54,199 nt of DNA from Dehalococcoidia bacterium (GCA_026421215.1 JAPKBN010000010.1:1-54199), one strand, 5' to 3'; shown: positions 24,150 to 38,394, numbered from the stretch's first letter. Made by a program: numbers and translations. Notes: generated by a model from the letters alone, not told the origin.

Positions 24150-25487
24150 ATGAATCTGACCCCAGACCAGGCCGCAACGAGCTACGTTTTGCACTCCGCA
24201 AATGAGCTTGACGTGAAGTTCATCCGGCTCTGGTTCACCGATATTCTTGGCACGCTTAAGGGCTTTGCCATCACAATCGATGAACTGGAGGAGGTGCTTG
24301 CCCGCGGGGCCACAATAGACGGCTCCTCGATCGCTGGTTTCGCACGCTCGGATGAATCTGACATGATCGCCATGCCAGACCCGACCACATGGCAACTGCT
24401 TCCGTGGAGGCCGCGTGAGAACGCCGTGGCACGCATGTTCTGTGACATCTTGCGGCCCGACGGAACGCCGTTTGATGGCGATCCCCGCAACGTGCTACGA
24501 CGCAACATCCAGCGAGCCTCAGACAAGGGCTACTCGTTCTACGTCGGGCCTGAGCTTGAGTACTTTTATCTGGAAGACTCTGACTCGGTCGTCCCGGTCG
24601 ACCAGGGCGGCTATTTTGACCAGACCTCCGCCGGCGCAGGACCGGATCTGCGACGTGAGACTGTTCTGTCGCTTGAGGAACTCGGCATCCCGGTGGCGCA
24701 CAGCCATCACGAGGTAGCTCCGGGTCAGCATGAAATAGACCTTCGCCACCAGAACGCCCTCGCCATGGCAGACACGGTCATCACGTATCGCGTTGTTGTG
24801 AAGGAGATCGCTTCGCAGCACGACGTTTATGCCAGCTTCATGCCCCGCCCCATGAACGGCGAGAACGGCAGTGGAATGCATTGCCATCTCTCGCTTGCCA
24901 AGGGCGAGCAGAATGCTTTCTTTGATGAAGACGACCCACTTCACCTTTCGTCCGAAGGCCGCAGCTTCCTGGCCGGGTTGATCAGGCACTCCCCTGAGAT
25001 CACTGCGGTGACCAACCAGTGGGTCAACTCATATAAACGGCTGGTACCTGGGACCGAAGCCCCTGCGTACAGTGTCTGGACGGGCGGCAACTGGGGCGAT
25101 CTCGTCCGTGTCCCTCCGTATCAGGGTCGCGCCGAGGCTGTCCGTATCGAGTACCGGGCACCCGACTCCGCATGTAATCCTTACCTCGCCTTCAGCGTGA
25201 TGCTCGCCGCCGGTATGAAGGGAATGGAAGAGGGCTACGACCTTGGTGAGCCCGTCACGACCGACGTCGACAGCATGTCGACGTCGGGGCGAGCCAGTGC
25301 CGGTATTTCAAGGCTACCAAGCAACCTCGGCCAGGCTCTTGAACTGCTGAGGGATAGCGAGCTTGTTCGTGAGGCGCTCGGCGATTCTATTTTCGACAAC
25401 TTCATACGTAATAAAGAGATCGAGTGGCGTGAGTTCGAGGCCACGGTGACCGGATACGAGGTCGACCGTTACCTAAAGGTTCTTTGA
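24150..25487 (+). CDS. glnA: Glutamine synthetase, type I
   Basis: 445 residues; makes glutamine from glutamate, ammonia and ATP. Conserved segments: TIDGSSIAGFA, GPELEYFYLED (metal Glu), HHEVAPGQHEIDLRH, ENGSGMHCHLSL (metal and ATP-binding His), YKRLVPGTEAP (substrate Arg) and RIEYRAPDSACNPYLAFSV. Length and the absence of a NLYDLPPE-like adenylylation loop place it in the shorter GSI-alpha group, so control by adenylylation is unlikely. ATG 24150 is preferred to the in-frame TTG just before it. It heads a run of glnA, gltB, gltD and nadE on one strand with short gaps, giving the whole GS-GOGAT cycle. Confidence 0.96.
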   Translation: MNLTPDQAATSYVLHSANELDVKFIRLWFTDILGTLKGFAITIDELEEVLARGATIDGSSIAGFARSDESDMIAMPDPTTWQLLPWRPRENAVARMFCDILRPDGTPFDGDPRNVLRRNIQRASDKGYSFYVGPELEYFYLEDSDSVVPVDQGGYFDQTSAGAGPDLRRETVLSLEELGIPVAHSHHEVAPGQHEIDLRHQNALAMADTVITYRVVVKEIASQHDVYASFMPRPMNGENGSGMHCHLSLAKGEQNAFFDEDDPLHLSSEGRSFLAGLIRHSPEITAVTNQWVNSYKRLVPGTEAPAYSVWTGGNWGDLVRVPPYQGRAEAVRIEYRAPDSACNPYLAFSVMLAAGMKGMEEGYDLGEPVTTDVDSMSTSGRASAGISRLPSNLGQALELLRDSELVREALGDSIFDNFIRNKEIEWREFEATVTGYEVDRYLKVL

Positions 25488-25564
25488 TCAAACGTAACTA
25501 GACCGCAATCCGGTATGGCCCATACGATTTGGCCTTCCATAACAGAGAGACCGCTTTTACATCC

Positions 25565-30223
<4,659 letters not shown>

Positions 30224-30232
30224 TAAACATAT

Positions 30233-31711
30233 ATGGGTAAAACGACCGGCTTCATGGAATGGGAACGTGAGCTGCCAGACAAGCGGTCCGTGGCCGACCG
30301 ACTGGCAGACTGGCGTGAGGTTTACGCGAACTGGTCAGAGCATCAGGCGCGTTCCCAGGCCGGACGCTGCATGGATTGTGGCGTCCCCTTCTGTAACTCA
30401 TCGATGGGCTGCCCGCTCGGCAACCTGATCCCGGACTGGAATGACCTGGTCTACTCCGGCGACTGGAAGGCGGCGCTTTCAGAGCTGCACGCCACCAACA
30501 ACTTCCCGGAGTTCACCGGCAGGGTCTGCCCGGCGCCGTGCGAGGCCGCTTGCACACTAAACATCAACCAGGATCCCGTGGCGATCGAGATGATCGAGAA
30601 GTCGATTTCCGAGAGGGGCTGGGAAGAGGGCTGGATCAAGCCCGAACCACCGTCCCGGCGATCCGGGAAGAAGGTCGCTGTCATCGGCTCCGGACCCGCC
30701 GGACTCGCCGCCGCACAGCAACTCAATCGCGCCGGCCACCTTGTCACCGTGTTTGAGCGAGATGAGGTGATCGGCGGACTCCTGACCCTCGGCATCCCTC
30801 ACTTCAAGCTTGAGAAGACGGTCGTCAGTCGACGTGTGAAACAGATGGCGGACGAGGGTATCGAGTTCCGCACTTCCACATGGGTCGGGCGGGACTACCC
30901 GGCGGATCAGCTCAAGGCCGATTTCCACGCCATTGTTTTGTGCGGCGGAGCAACCGTGCCAAGGGACCTTCCGGTGCCCGGCCGTGATCTGGACGGTGTT
31001 CACTTTGCCATGGACTATCTGAAGCAGAGTAACCGTCGTAACCAGGGCGCTGAGTTCGGGCCCAACGACACGATCACCGCAGAGGGCAAGAACGTCGTTA
31101 TCCTTGGCGGCGGCGACACCGGCGCGGACTGCCTCGGGACCTCCCATCGCCAGGGTGCACTGGATACCTGGCAGTACGAGTTGCTTCCGATTCCTCCGAC
31201 CGAGCGAGACAACGATACGAATCCGTGGCCGCAGTGGCCGATGACTTTCCGCACTTCGTCGGCGCACGAAGAAGGCGGTATTCGCGATTACGACATCCTA
31301 ACGAAGCGCCTGAACGGCGAGAATGGCAAGCTCAAGAGCCTGACCGCCGTCCGTGTGAACTGGGAGCCGGTCCCGAACGGTGGACGACCGAAGATGGTGG
31401 AGGTTCCTGACTCCGAATTCACGGTCGAGACGGAACTGATCTTGCTGGCTATGGGCTTTCTCCACGGGGAACAGGGTGGGCTGCTTTCAGACCTCGGCGT
31501 TGGGTTCGACGAGCGCGGTAATGTGGCGACTGACAACAACTTCATGACCTCGGTCGACGGTGTTTTTGCCGGTGGCGACATGCAGCGCGGGCAGTCGCTC
31601 GTGGTGCACGCAATCGCAGGTGGCCGCAGAACGGCCCGCGGGGTGGACGCTTGGGTCATGGGCGAGACGTCGCTACCGCGTGTGACGGGATACGTCCGGG
31701 GCGGCGTGTAA
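30233..31711 (+). CDS. gltD: Glutamate synthase, small subunit
   Basis: 492 residues; FAD- and iron-sulfur-containing electron-input subunit that passes electrons from NADPH to GltB. The N-terminal Fe-S region has RCMDCGVPFCNSSMGCPLGN and VCPAPCEAACTL (two clusters). FAD site VIGSGPAGLAAAQQLN near residue 150, NADPH site VVILGGGDTGADCLG near 290, and the family end GGDMQRGQSLVVHAI are intact. It overlaps nothing but lies 9 bases after gltB and 89 bases before the start I favour for nadE. Confidence 0.96.
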   Translation: MGKTTGFMEWERELPDKRSVADRLADWREVYANWSEHQARSQAGRCMDCGVPFCNSSMGCPLGNLIPDWNDLVYSGDWKAALSELHATNNFPEFTGRVCPAPCEAACTLNINQDPVAIEMIEKSISERGWEEGWIKPEPPSRRSGKKVAVIGSGPAGLAAAQQLNRAGHLVTVFERDEVIGGLLTLGIPHFKLEKTVVSRRVKQMADEGIEFRTSTWVGRDYPADQLKADFHAIVLCGGATVPRDLPVPGRDLDGVHFAMDYLKQSNRRNQGAEFGPNDTITAEGKNVVILGGGDTGADCLGTSHRQGALDTWQYELLPIPPTERDNDTNPWPQWPMTFRTSSAHEEGGIRDYDILTKRLNGENGKLKSLTAVRVNWEPVPNGGRPKMVEVPDSEFTVETELILLAMGFLHGEQGGLLSDLGVGFDERGNVATDNNFMTSVDGVFAGGDMQRGQSLVVHAIAGGRRTARGVDAWVMGETSLPRVTGYVRGGV

Positions 31712-31800
31712 GATCCCGCCCGGGGATTATTGAGACCGAGGGGAGTGAATCGGGTTCCCCAAGAATCGACGTCCACAGGTCGCGTAAGGAGTTCGGGTAC

Positions 31801-33570
31801 GTGCGGACACTCCGCATAGCGCTGGCACAGGTGAACACCGCGGTCGGCGATATAGACGGCAACGCCCGGCTGATCATCGACTCGATGGCGAAGGCGCGCG
31901 ATTACGGGGCAGAACTGGTGGCGTTCCCGGAGCTGGCTATTACCGGCTACCCACCGGAGGACCTTGTACTGCACCACAGATTTGTCGCCGACAACCTTGC
32001 AGCGCTGGACCGCGTGGCCTCAGAGGCCCAGGGCATAGCGGCCATCGTCGGATTTGTGGACGGGTCGCCTGAACGGGGGAAGCCAGCGTACAACGCCGCG
32101 GCTTTCCTCCATCAGGGTGCTATTGCATCCGTGTACCAGAAGATTCACTTGCCCAACTACGGGGTCTTTGACGAGGAGCGCTATTTCGAGCGCGGGGCCG
32201 AGTGCCCGGTGATCGATTTCGGAGGTGTACGGATCGGCATGAGCATCTGTGAAGACGTGTGGGAGCCAGTCGGCCCTGCCGAGGTTGAGCGTGCCTTGGG
32301 GGCCGAGATCAATATCAACATCAATGCCTCGCCCTTTGAGCGCGGTAAGGACGGCGTACGACGGGAGCTAATCGGTGACCTGGCGCGCCGGAACCAGATA
32401 TTCGCCTGCTACATAAATCAGGTCGGCGGGCAGGACGAATTGGTTTTCGACGGCACAAGTCTTGTGTACGGCCCCGATGGATCGCTTATCGCCGAAGGTG
32501 AGCGATTCTCAGAAGATCTGCTTGTAGTCGATCTTGACCTCGACCTCGTGTCCAATATACGGTCCGGCAGCGCGTGGGACGGACCGAGTTCCCGAGAACT
32601 CGCGGCGATCGGTAACGCCTCGAAGCTTTCGTTAACCCGGGCCCCTTCGGCAGCCCCGGAACCGGCCGATTCTACCGAGACATCGCCTTCCGCAGGGCTT
32701 CTTAGCGAGGAGGCTGAGGTGTACAGGGCGTTGGTACTCGGGACGCGCGATTACGCCCGAAAGAGCGGCTTTAAGAAAGCGGTAATCGCGCTTTCTGGCG
32801 GTATAGATTCGACCCTGACGGCGGTTATCGCCGTAGACGCGCTAGGTGCGGAGAACGTGCTCTGCGTCGCCCTGCCCTCCCGCTATTCCTCTGACGGCTC
32901 CGTTACTGACGCAGAGGAACTGTCCAAACGACTGGGCATACAGCTCTGGAATCTGCCGATCGAACCAGCGCACGCTGCGTTTGAAGAGATTCTTGAAGAG
33001 GAGTTAAGGGGTACGGAGCCGAACGTGGCCGAGGAGAATCTCCAATCGCGCGTACGCGGTAACGTGATCATGACAATCTCGAACAAATTCGGGTATCTCG
33101 TGCTCACGACCGGCAACAAGTCGGAGTTCGCCACCGGATACGCCACACTGTACGGCGATATGGCGGGCGGCTATGCGGTCATCAAGGATGTGCCGAAGAC
33201 TCTGGTATTCCGGTTGTGTGAGTACCGGAACAGGACCGGGCCGGGCGCGCCGATTCCACGCTCGGTTATCGACAAGCCGCCGAGCGCGGAGTTACGACCG
33301 GATCAGTTGGACAGTGACTCGCTGCCGCCATACGAAATCCTCGACCGGATTCTCGAGCACTACATCGAGGATCTTTGGGATGCGCCCGAGATTATCGCCG
33401 AGGAGGACGGGTTAGACGGTGGTGATGAGGCAACGGTGCGACGAGTCCTGCAGATGGTGGATCGCAACGAGTACAAACGTAGGCAGTCGCCACCGGGCGT
33501 CAAGATCACGCAGTTAGCCTTCGGCCGGGACCGCAGGATGCCGATTGCTTCACGTTACCGACCGCATTAG
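31801..33570 (+). CDS. nadE: Glutamine-dependent NAD+ synthetase
   Basis: 589 residues from a GTG start at 31801, supported by AAGGAG 9 bases upstream; an upstream extension to 31651 would overlap gltD and is not family-like. The N-terminal nitrilase domain has the triad Glu44 (AFPELAITGYP), Lys114 (YQKIHLPNYG) and Cys150 (SICEDVW) for glutamine hydrolysis. The C-terminal synthetase has the PP-loop LSGGIDSTLTA (about residue 335) and NKSEFATGYATLYGDMAGG. Ammonia would be passed between the domains to amidate deamido-NAD+. Its place after glnA-gltBD matches its need for glutamine. Confidence 0.95.
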   Translation: MRTLRIALAQVNTAVGDIDGNARLIIDSMAKARDYGAELVAFPELAITGYPPEDLVLHHRFVADNLAALDRVASEAQGIAAIVGFVDGSPERGKPAYNAAAFLHQGAIASVYQKIHLPNYGVFDEERYFERGAECPVIDFGGVRIGMSICEDVWEPVGPAEVERALGAEINININASPFERGKDGVRRELIGDLARRNQIFACYINQVGGQDELVFDGTSLVYGPDGSLIAEGERFSEDLLVVDLDLDLVSNIRSGSAWDGPSSRELAAIGNASKLSLTRAPSAAPEPADSTETSPSAGLLSEEAEVYRALVLGTRDYARKSGFKKAVIALSGGIDSTLTAVIAVDALGAENVLCVALPSRYSSDGSVTDAEELSKRLGIQLWNLPIEPAHAAFEEILEEELRGTEPNVAEENLQSRVRGNVIMTISNKFGYLVLTTGNKSEFATGYATLYGDMAGGYAVIKDVPKTLVFRLCEYRNRTGPGAPIPRSVIDKPPSAELRPDQLDSDSLPPYEILDRILEHYIEDLWDAPEIIAEEDGLDGGDEATVRRVLQMVDRNEYKRRQSPPGVKITQLAFGRDRRMPIASRYRPH

Positions 33571-33623
33571 AGACGCTGATTCCAAAGATGGTCGGTCCCA
33601 GTTCGACAGACACCAGATTCTCC

Positions 33624-33701
33624 ATTGGCCTGCCCCCTGAGCCGGTACCAGCGATTATGTTAATCCTGCCTCGTGTTGCACCGTTTGAGGGACAGGCCAA
33701 T
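33624..33701. repeat. Distant inverted repeat between convergent genes
   Basis: ATTGGCCTG (33624-33632) and CAGGCCAAT (33693-33701) are perfect complements 60 bases apart. They lie between the stops of nadE and the zinc dehydrogenase, and could be part of a two-way termination region. Confidence 0.45.
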
Positions 33702-33724
33702 TTGGTTTGAGCAGCGTGCTTGTA

Positions 33725-33740
33725 TCTTCCGTCCGGAAGA
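33725..33740. terminator. Short palindrome next to the dehydrogenase stop
   Basis: TCTTCCG-TC-CGGAAGA. It lies 7 bases past the stop of the minus-strand dehydrogenase, so it may act as its terminator. The two-base loop is tight and there is no U-run. Confidence 0.35.
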
Positions 33741-33746
33741 GGGATG

Positions 33747-34763
33747 TTACGGTCGCACTACTACTTGGAGCTGATTGCTTGGCTTTGTAAGGCCTTCGAA
33801 AGCTTCTTGCATTCCCTCGAGCGGGATGGATTCTACGTCGCCGATGAGTGGCTTCACGCTCAGCTTCCCGGACGCCATTAGTCCAATTGCTCGGTGCCAG
33901 TCACCGGGCAGCGATCCCCAGCTTGCCTTGAAGTTAATCTCGCGCGCCATCCAGTCGACCGGCCGCAGCGGCAATTCTTCCCACGGCACGGCCACCAGGA
34001 CGACCTGGCCCGTGTGGCGAACGATGTTGAATGCTTGGTCCAGCGTGGACGGGAACCCCGCGCAGTCGAACACGATGTTCGGGCCGCGCCCTTCCGTCAA
34101 TGCGTCGATCTCTGTCTGAAGGTCTTCCTCCAGCGGGTTGATCACGGCATCGGCGCCCAGTTCAAGAGCGACGCGCGCACGTTCAGGGGCCGGTTCGGAG
34201 ACGTACACGGCGCTTGCTCCGGCGGCTTTTGCGGCCTGCAGAGTCAGAAGCCCGATAGGCCCGGCACCAAGGATGCCGACACTATCGCCAAGCTTGAGAT
34301 CGGAGTTGCGGACCGCGTGGATAGCAACCGCCGTGGGCTCACACATAGCGGCCTCTTCGTCGGTGATGCCGTCCGGGATCAGGATGGGCTGCCACTCCTC
34401 CATCAGGACGAATTCGGCGTAACCACGGATTGAGCCTTCAGGGAATCCCATCTTCCGGTAGTTATAGCGCGGGTGTGTACGTGTCAAGGGTTCCTGCCCG
34501 GCGGGAGGGTCGCCACCGCCGCCGATCACTCTGTCTCCGACTTTCCACTTTGTGACAGCGGCCCCAACCTCAACGACGTCACCGGCAAACTCGTGTCCGA
34601 GCACCGTCCCGGGAGGCGCTACGTCGTACAGGAAGGCGTGAACATCGGTGCCGCATACGGCGCAGAAGTGGACTTTTACGACCACCTGGTCCGGCCCCGC
34701 AGTGGGCCTTGGGATCTCTTCGACTTCGAAGCGCTGGTTGCCTTTGTAGACGGCCGCTTTCAT
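33747..34763 (-). CDS. Zinc-dependent medium-chain alcohol/polyol dehydrogenase
   Basis: 338 residues from the ATG at 34763 (MKAAVYKGNQRFEVEEIP), which has GGGAGG 7 bases upstream; a frame continuing to 34946 is not family-like. Catalytic zinc site CAVCGTDVHAF (Cys near 37) and GHEFAGDVVEVG are intact, but the usual four-Cys structural zinc loop is missing: the region after GDRVIGGGGDPPAG has no cysteines. The Rossmann motif VGILGAGPIGLLTLQAAKA is clear. It belongs near threonine/sorbitol dehydrogenases. It is followed upstream by a PaiB-like regulator gene on the same strand. Confidence 0.86.
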   Translation of the reverse strand: MKAAVYKGNQRFEVEEIPRPTAGPDQVVVKVHFCAVCGTDVHAFLYDVAPPGTVLGHEFAGDVVEVGAAVTKWKVGDRVIGGGGDPPAGQEPLTRTHPRYNYRKMGFPEGSIRGYAEFVLMEEWQPILIPDGITDEEAAMCEPTAVAIHAVRNSDLKLGDSVGILGAGPIGLLTLQAAKAAGASAVYVSEPAPERARVALELGADAVINPLEEDLQTEIDALTEGRGPNIVFDCAGFPSTLDQAFNIVRHTGQVVLVAVPWEELPLRPVDWMAREINFKASWGSLPGDWHRAIGLMASGKLSVKPLIGDVESIPLEGMQEAFEGLTKPSNQLQVVVRP

Positions 34764-34993
34764 TCGGTTGCCTCCCGATTCAAAGGGTTCGACCGCGCGG
34801 ACATGGGATGTTCTAAAGCCCGGGCACGCGGGTCGGCAGGATACACCGCGTGTGTCCGTTCGGGTTTGCCAAGTACTCAGGAAGATAAGTCGTGATGGTG
34901 ACGGCCAGGTATTGAAACCCGGGAGCATTTGAAAATATGAGCCCAAGCTGGGGCCCTACCAGTCGAAGACCTCATCCTGTGGGTATCTGGAGA

Positions 34994-35623
34994 CTAATCG
35001 TCTCCGTGCGTTCGCATGAGTGCAGCGATGCCCGCAGCGGATTGATCTCCGGACCCTGCCAGCACTTCCGCGACTCGTGCTCGGTCAGCTTTGCTGCGGT
35101 TCTGGTTGAGCTTGAACTTGGCTTCGATTGTTTTGACCTTCATCCGAAAACCGACGATACCGCCCAGGAGCTTGGTTTTGAATGCCGGATCACTCGGTTC
35201 TGGCGGGTGGTCGAGCGCCTTAGACTCATGAAATCTGACCATGTCATCCACATGGGACGAAAGCCATTCTCTGTCATCGATCAGCTCCAGTGGTCCCCGC
35301 ATGTGTACGACGGCAAAGTTCCAAGTAGGCACTGCTGGCGCTGTTTCATACCACTCGGGCGAGATGTAGGAGTCGGGGCCTTGGAATATCGCAAGGGACT
35401 CTGCTATTGCATCGAACGCCTTCCAATGGTCATTCGCCCGGGCCATGTGCCCGTTGATGACCCCTGCATCTTCGAACGATCCAGGGGGCGCATACAAAAG
35501 CGGTAAGTGGGTCGCCTTGATGCCCTCAGACGACGGCGTGATCAAGGTCGCAAAACCGTTCTCGGAAACGATTCTTTCTATCGCATCCGGATCTTCAATC
35601 TTGAAGTAAGGGGGTATGTACAT
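34994..35623 (-). CDS. PaiB-type FMN-binding regulator/flavoprotein
   Basis: 209 residues from the ATG at 35623 (MYIPPYFKIEDPDAIERIV), with an AAAGG motif upstream; the frame extends to 35791 but the extension crosses a different small gene. Family marks: MYIPPYF start, GFATLITPSSEGIKATHLPL, GHMARANDHWKAF, LAIFQGPDSYISPEWY, VPTWNFAVVHMRG and KLLGGIVGFRMKVKTIEAK. These split-barrel flavin-binding proteins are called PaiB negative regulators after B. subtilis, though many may be enzymes. The dehydrogenase lies 230 bases downstream on the same strand. Confidence 0.88.
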   Translation of the reverse strand: MYIPPYFKIEDPDAIERIVSENGFATLITPSSEGIKATHLPLLYAPPGSFEDAGVINGHMARANDHWKAFDAIAESLAIFQGPDSYISPEWYETAPAVPTWNFAVVHMRGPLELIDDREWLSSHVDDMVRFHESKALDHPPEPSDPAFKTKLLGGIVGFRMKVKTIEAKFKLNQNRSKADRARVAEVLAGSGDQSAAGIAALMRTHGDD

Positions 35624-35682
35624 TTTTGACCTTTGTCCGACACGATGATCTGCAATCGATATCAACGTAGTGTAGGTGCATC

Positions 35683-35888
35683 CTACTCCAGCACTTCGCC
35701 GAGAGACTCCAGCAATCCGCCGGTGTCGGAAACACCCCACCTTTCGACGAACTTGCTGTCCGAGACACACCTGAACTGAGCGGCAGACCATGAGACTTTC
35801 CTGCCGGTCGGGGGGCGATGTTCCAGAACTTTCCTTTGTCTGCGCCGCTGTAGGTCAGGTAGAAGCCCAGCGTATCGGCCTCGGCCAT
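35683..35888 (-). pseudogene. Small gene broken by a one-base slip in a six-C run
   Basis: From the ATG at 35888 the frame reads MAEADTLGFYLTYSGADKGK then FWNIAP, typical of a real protein, but after a run of six C on the minus strand (35810-35815) it becomes nonsense. One extra base there restores a frame that continues PTGRKVSWSAAQFRCVSDSK and ends GGLLESLGEVLE at the TAG at 35683. The restored product has 68 residues. Neither of the two intact frames across the region is protein-like over its full length. It may be a true frameshift or a sequencing/assembly error. I do not recognise the family. It sits between the PaiB-like gene and divergent rsgA. Confidence 0.55.
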
Positions 35889-35942
35889 TATCTGTTTTAT
35901 CTCTACACTGCGGGTACACCATCCTTACGTGGAGACCCAACG

Positions 35943-37055
35943 TTGAATTCTCATACGCTCGGGGAACCGGCATCCCCATTTCTTGTGTCCATAGGCTGGA
36001 ACGAACACTTCTCCTCCCATTTCTCTGAACACCACTCCGCCGGACTCAAGCCGGGCCGTGTTGCCCGCGTCGATCGCATTTCGTCCATGGTCCTGACTGA
36101 AAACGGGTCGGTACGGGGCGAGCCATCGACCGACATGCTGTACACATCCGACAAAGAGCAACTGCCTGCCGTCGGTGACTGGGTGGGGATGATGCCGAGG
36201 CCGCGGCACGATACGGACTCCATCGAAGTCGTGTTGCCGAGACAATCGGTGTTGGCGCGGGCCCGTGGCGGCTCTGACAGTAGATCTGCCGTCAGGGAAA
36301 TTCAGGTCATCGCGGCCAACGTCGACTTTGTTTTCGCCACCCACACCGTGGTTAAGACCAATATCGCCCGGCTCGTTCGGGAGGTCGCCCAGATCGAACA
36401 GAGCGGGTCCACCCCCGTTGTTCTTCTCACCAAGTCGGATCTCTTGGTGGACCCTTCAGAGCTCCTTGAGCAGATCGAAAATACCGCTCCCGGGCTCAGG
36501 GTCCACCTGACCAGCGGCCTAACCGGCGATAGGGTGGATGAACTGCGCCAGTACTTGACCGGGAACCGGACGATCGTATTTATTGGCACATCTGGGGTCG
36601 GTAAGTCCACGATCTCCAACCAGTTGCTGGGGAGCGAACTGCTGGCGACACGAGAGGTGCGGGAGTACGACGGGAAGGGTAGGCACACGACAACGGCGCG
36701 ACACCTCATGCCGATCCCCGGCGGCGGAGTGCTGATAGACACCCCCGGCATGAGGACCTTCACGCTGCAGAACGCAGAGGAAGGTATTTCGGAGGCGTTT
36801 GGGGATATCAGCGAGCTGGCCGAGACATGTGGGTTCCGAGACTGCCGGCACGAGGGCGAGCCGGGGTGTGCCGTGCAGGCTGCAATTGCAGGTGGCGCTC
36901 TGAATTCAGAGCGGTTTGCTTCGTTCCTAAAGCTCGGCGGGGAGGTGCAGCACGAGCGAAGTAAAACCGACAAGGCATCGTACGCGGAAGACCGAACGCG
37001 AACGCGTAACCGCACAAATTTTTACAAGAAAAACATCAAGACGCGGGAGCAGTAA
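35943..37055 (+). CDS. rsgA: Ribosome small-subunit-dependent GTPase A
   Basis: 370 residues from a TTG start (LNSHTLGEPASPFLV) with GGAG 8 bases upstream; the frame runs back to 35790 but that part crosses the minus-strand small gene. The GTPase is circularly permuted, as in RsgA/YjeQ: TKSDLL (G4) precedes GTSGVGKSTISN (G1) and DTPGMR (G3). An OB-fold region comes first, and the C-terminal zinc site is CGFRDCRHEGEPGCAV. The end is a basic tail rich in Arg, Thr, Asn and Lys, suited to rRNA contact. It matures the 30S subunit by releasing late assembly factors. Confidence 0.94.
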   Translation: MNSHTLGEPASPFLVSIGWNEHFSSHFSEHHSAGLKPGRVARVDRISSMVLTENGSVRGEPSTDMLYTSDKEQLPAVGDWVGMMPRPRHDTDSIEVVLPRQSVLARARGGSDSRSAVREIQVIAANVDFVFATHTVVKTNIARLVREVAQIEQSGSTPVVLLTKSDLLVDPSELLEQIENTAPGLRVHLTSGLTGDRVDELRQYLTGNRTIVFIGTSGVGKSTISNQLLGSELLATREVREYDGKGRHTTTARHLMPIPGGGVLIDTPGMRTFTLQNAEEGISEAFGDISELAETCGFRDCRHEGEPGCAVQAAIAGGALNSERFASFLKLGGEVQHERSKTDKASYAEDRTRTRNRTNFYKKNIKTREQ

Positions 37056-37211
37056 ACAGAGGTACAGGTCGTTTGCGAAACCGGGTTAGTCCCGTAATAT
37101 GTCCCGCCACGTCAAGATGCGCTCGGTGATCATTTGCAGTCCCGTTTCCAGGGTGGTCACAAGCGTGGTTTGACCTCTTCCGCACCCCACAATTCGATAT
37201 CCGGAGAACGC

Positions 37212-37991
37212 ATGGTCAAGTTCGCAGCCAACCTTTCGATGATGTTCAACGAGGTCGACATGCTCGACCGGTTCTATGCCGCCGCTAACGCGGGGTTCAA
37301 GGGTGTTGAGTACCTGTTCCCATACGACTTCCCGGCGGAGCAGATCAAAGAACGACTTGATAAGAATGGTCTGAAGCAGGTGCTGTTTGACCTGCCGGCG
37401 GGTGATTGGGATGGCGGAGAGCGGGGGCTCGGAGCGCTGCCGGGGCGGGTCAACGAGTTTCGGGACGGCGTAGGCAAGGCGATCGAATATGCACAGGTGC
37501 TTGATTGTGGGTTGCTGACATGCCTTGCAGGGATCCCACCCGAGGGTACCGATCCGGAGTTGGCAACGCAGACGCTGGTCGACAACATGGACTTCGCAGC
37601 GCCGCTTGCGGCCCAGGCCGGGGCGAAGCTGCTGCTTGAGCCGATCAACACAAGGGACATTCCGGGTTACTTCGTTTCGACCAGTGGACAGGGGATTTCG
37701 ATCCTGGACGCGGTGAACCACGAGAACGCCTGGCTCCAGTACGACATCTATCACATGCAGATCATGGAGGGTGATCTCGCTCCCACCATCGAGCGCCTAC
37801 AGGACCGTATTCCGCACTTCCAGCTCGCCGATAACCCGGGCCGCAACGAGCCCGGTACCGGGGAGATCAACTATCCCTATCTGTTCTCTTTTATTGACGG
37901 TCTTGGGTATGACGGATGGATCGGCTGCGAGTACAAGCCCGCAGGAATGACAGAAGACGGCCTCAATTGGGCCGCGGCGTACCTTAAGTGA
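37212..37991 (+). CDS. hyi: Hydroxypyruvate isomerase-like TIM-barrel protein
   Basis: 259 residues from the ATG at 37212 (MVKFAANLSMMFNEV), GGAG 5 bases upstream; the earlier in-frame start at 37134 is not family-like. Length and motifs match Hyi: NLSMMFNEVDMLDRF, GFKGVEYLFPYDF, LLEPINTRDIPGYFVS (metal Glu), LQYDIYHMQIMEGDL (Asp and His), FQLADNPGRNEPGTGEINY and GWIGCEYKP (final Glu). The enzyme interconverts hydroxypyruvate and tartronate semialdehyde in glyoxylate use. The hydroxyacid dehydrogenase at 20.3 kb may share the route, but no glyoxylate carboligase is in the window. Confidence 0.88.
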   Translation: MVKFAANLSMMFNEVDMLDRFYAAANAGFKGVEYLFPYDFPAEQIKERLDKNGLKQVLFDLPAGDWDGGERGLGALPGRVNEFRDGVGKAIEYAQVLDCGLLTCLAGIPPEGTDPELATQTLVDNMDFAAPLAAQAGAKLLLEPINTRDIPGYFVSTSGQGISILDAVNHENAWLQYDIYHMQIMEGDLAPTIERLQDRIPHFQLADNPGRNEPGTGEINYPYLFSFIDGLGYDGWIGCEYKPAGMTEDGLNWAAAYLK

Positions 37992-38375
37992 CCGGGTAAG
38001 GAGAAAGCGGTGTAGAGACGGATAGTAATTGATGTCTCAGTCGTTCTTCTATCACTCCAAGTGTCGCCGAGGGACCTTTTTTGAAAGAGATCGCCACAAA
38101 CTAAACATGTTCTCGTAGAAAATATCGTTCTACCTAACCCCATGCCCCTACCGCCGGGATAGGAAAACGTTATTGGAACATCCAGAGAACTTACAACCAC
38201 CGGGGCACACAGTGACGCGTCGTATCCCCCGAGCGCGCTCCCCAGATAAAAGAGGAAATATCCCGGCGCTGCTTGCCCCTACGATGGTGTATCTCCTGTT
38301 GGATGAATTCGGTTGGTCACGCAACAGGGGGAGACATAAACTCCTTACGACGCCGATGTTCCCGCGTGCCTCACT

Positions 38376-38394
38376 CACTTGTTTTGATCAAGTG
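38376..38394. promoter_or_regulatory. Palindrome upstream of recA, possible operator
   Basis: CACTTG-TTTTGAT-CAAGTG, about 140 bases before the recA ATG. The centre also contains TGATCA. It is in a fitting place for a repressor site, but does not match a known LexA box. Confidence 0.35.

Noticed and set aside
35790-35942. N-terminal extension of RsgA by 51 residues
   Set aside because: It is antisense to the better-looking small gene, is not RsgA-like and the TTG at 35943 has a good ribosome site.
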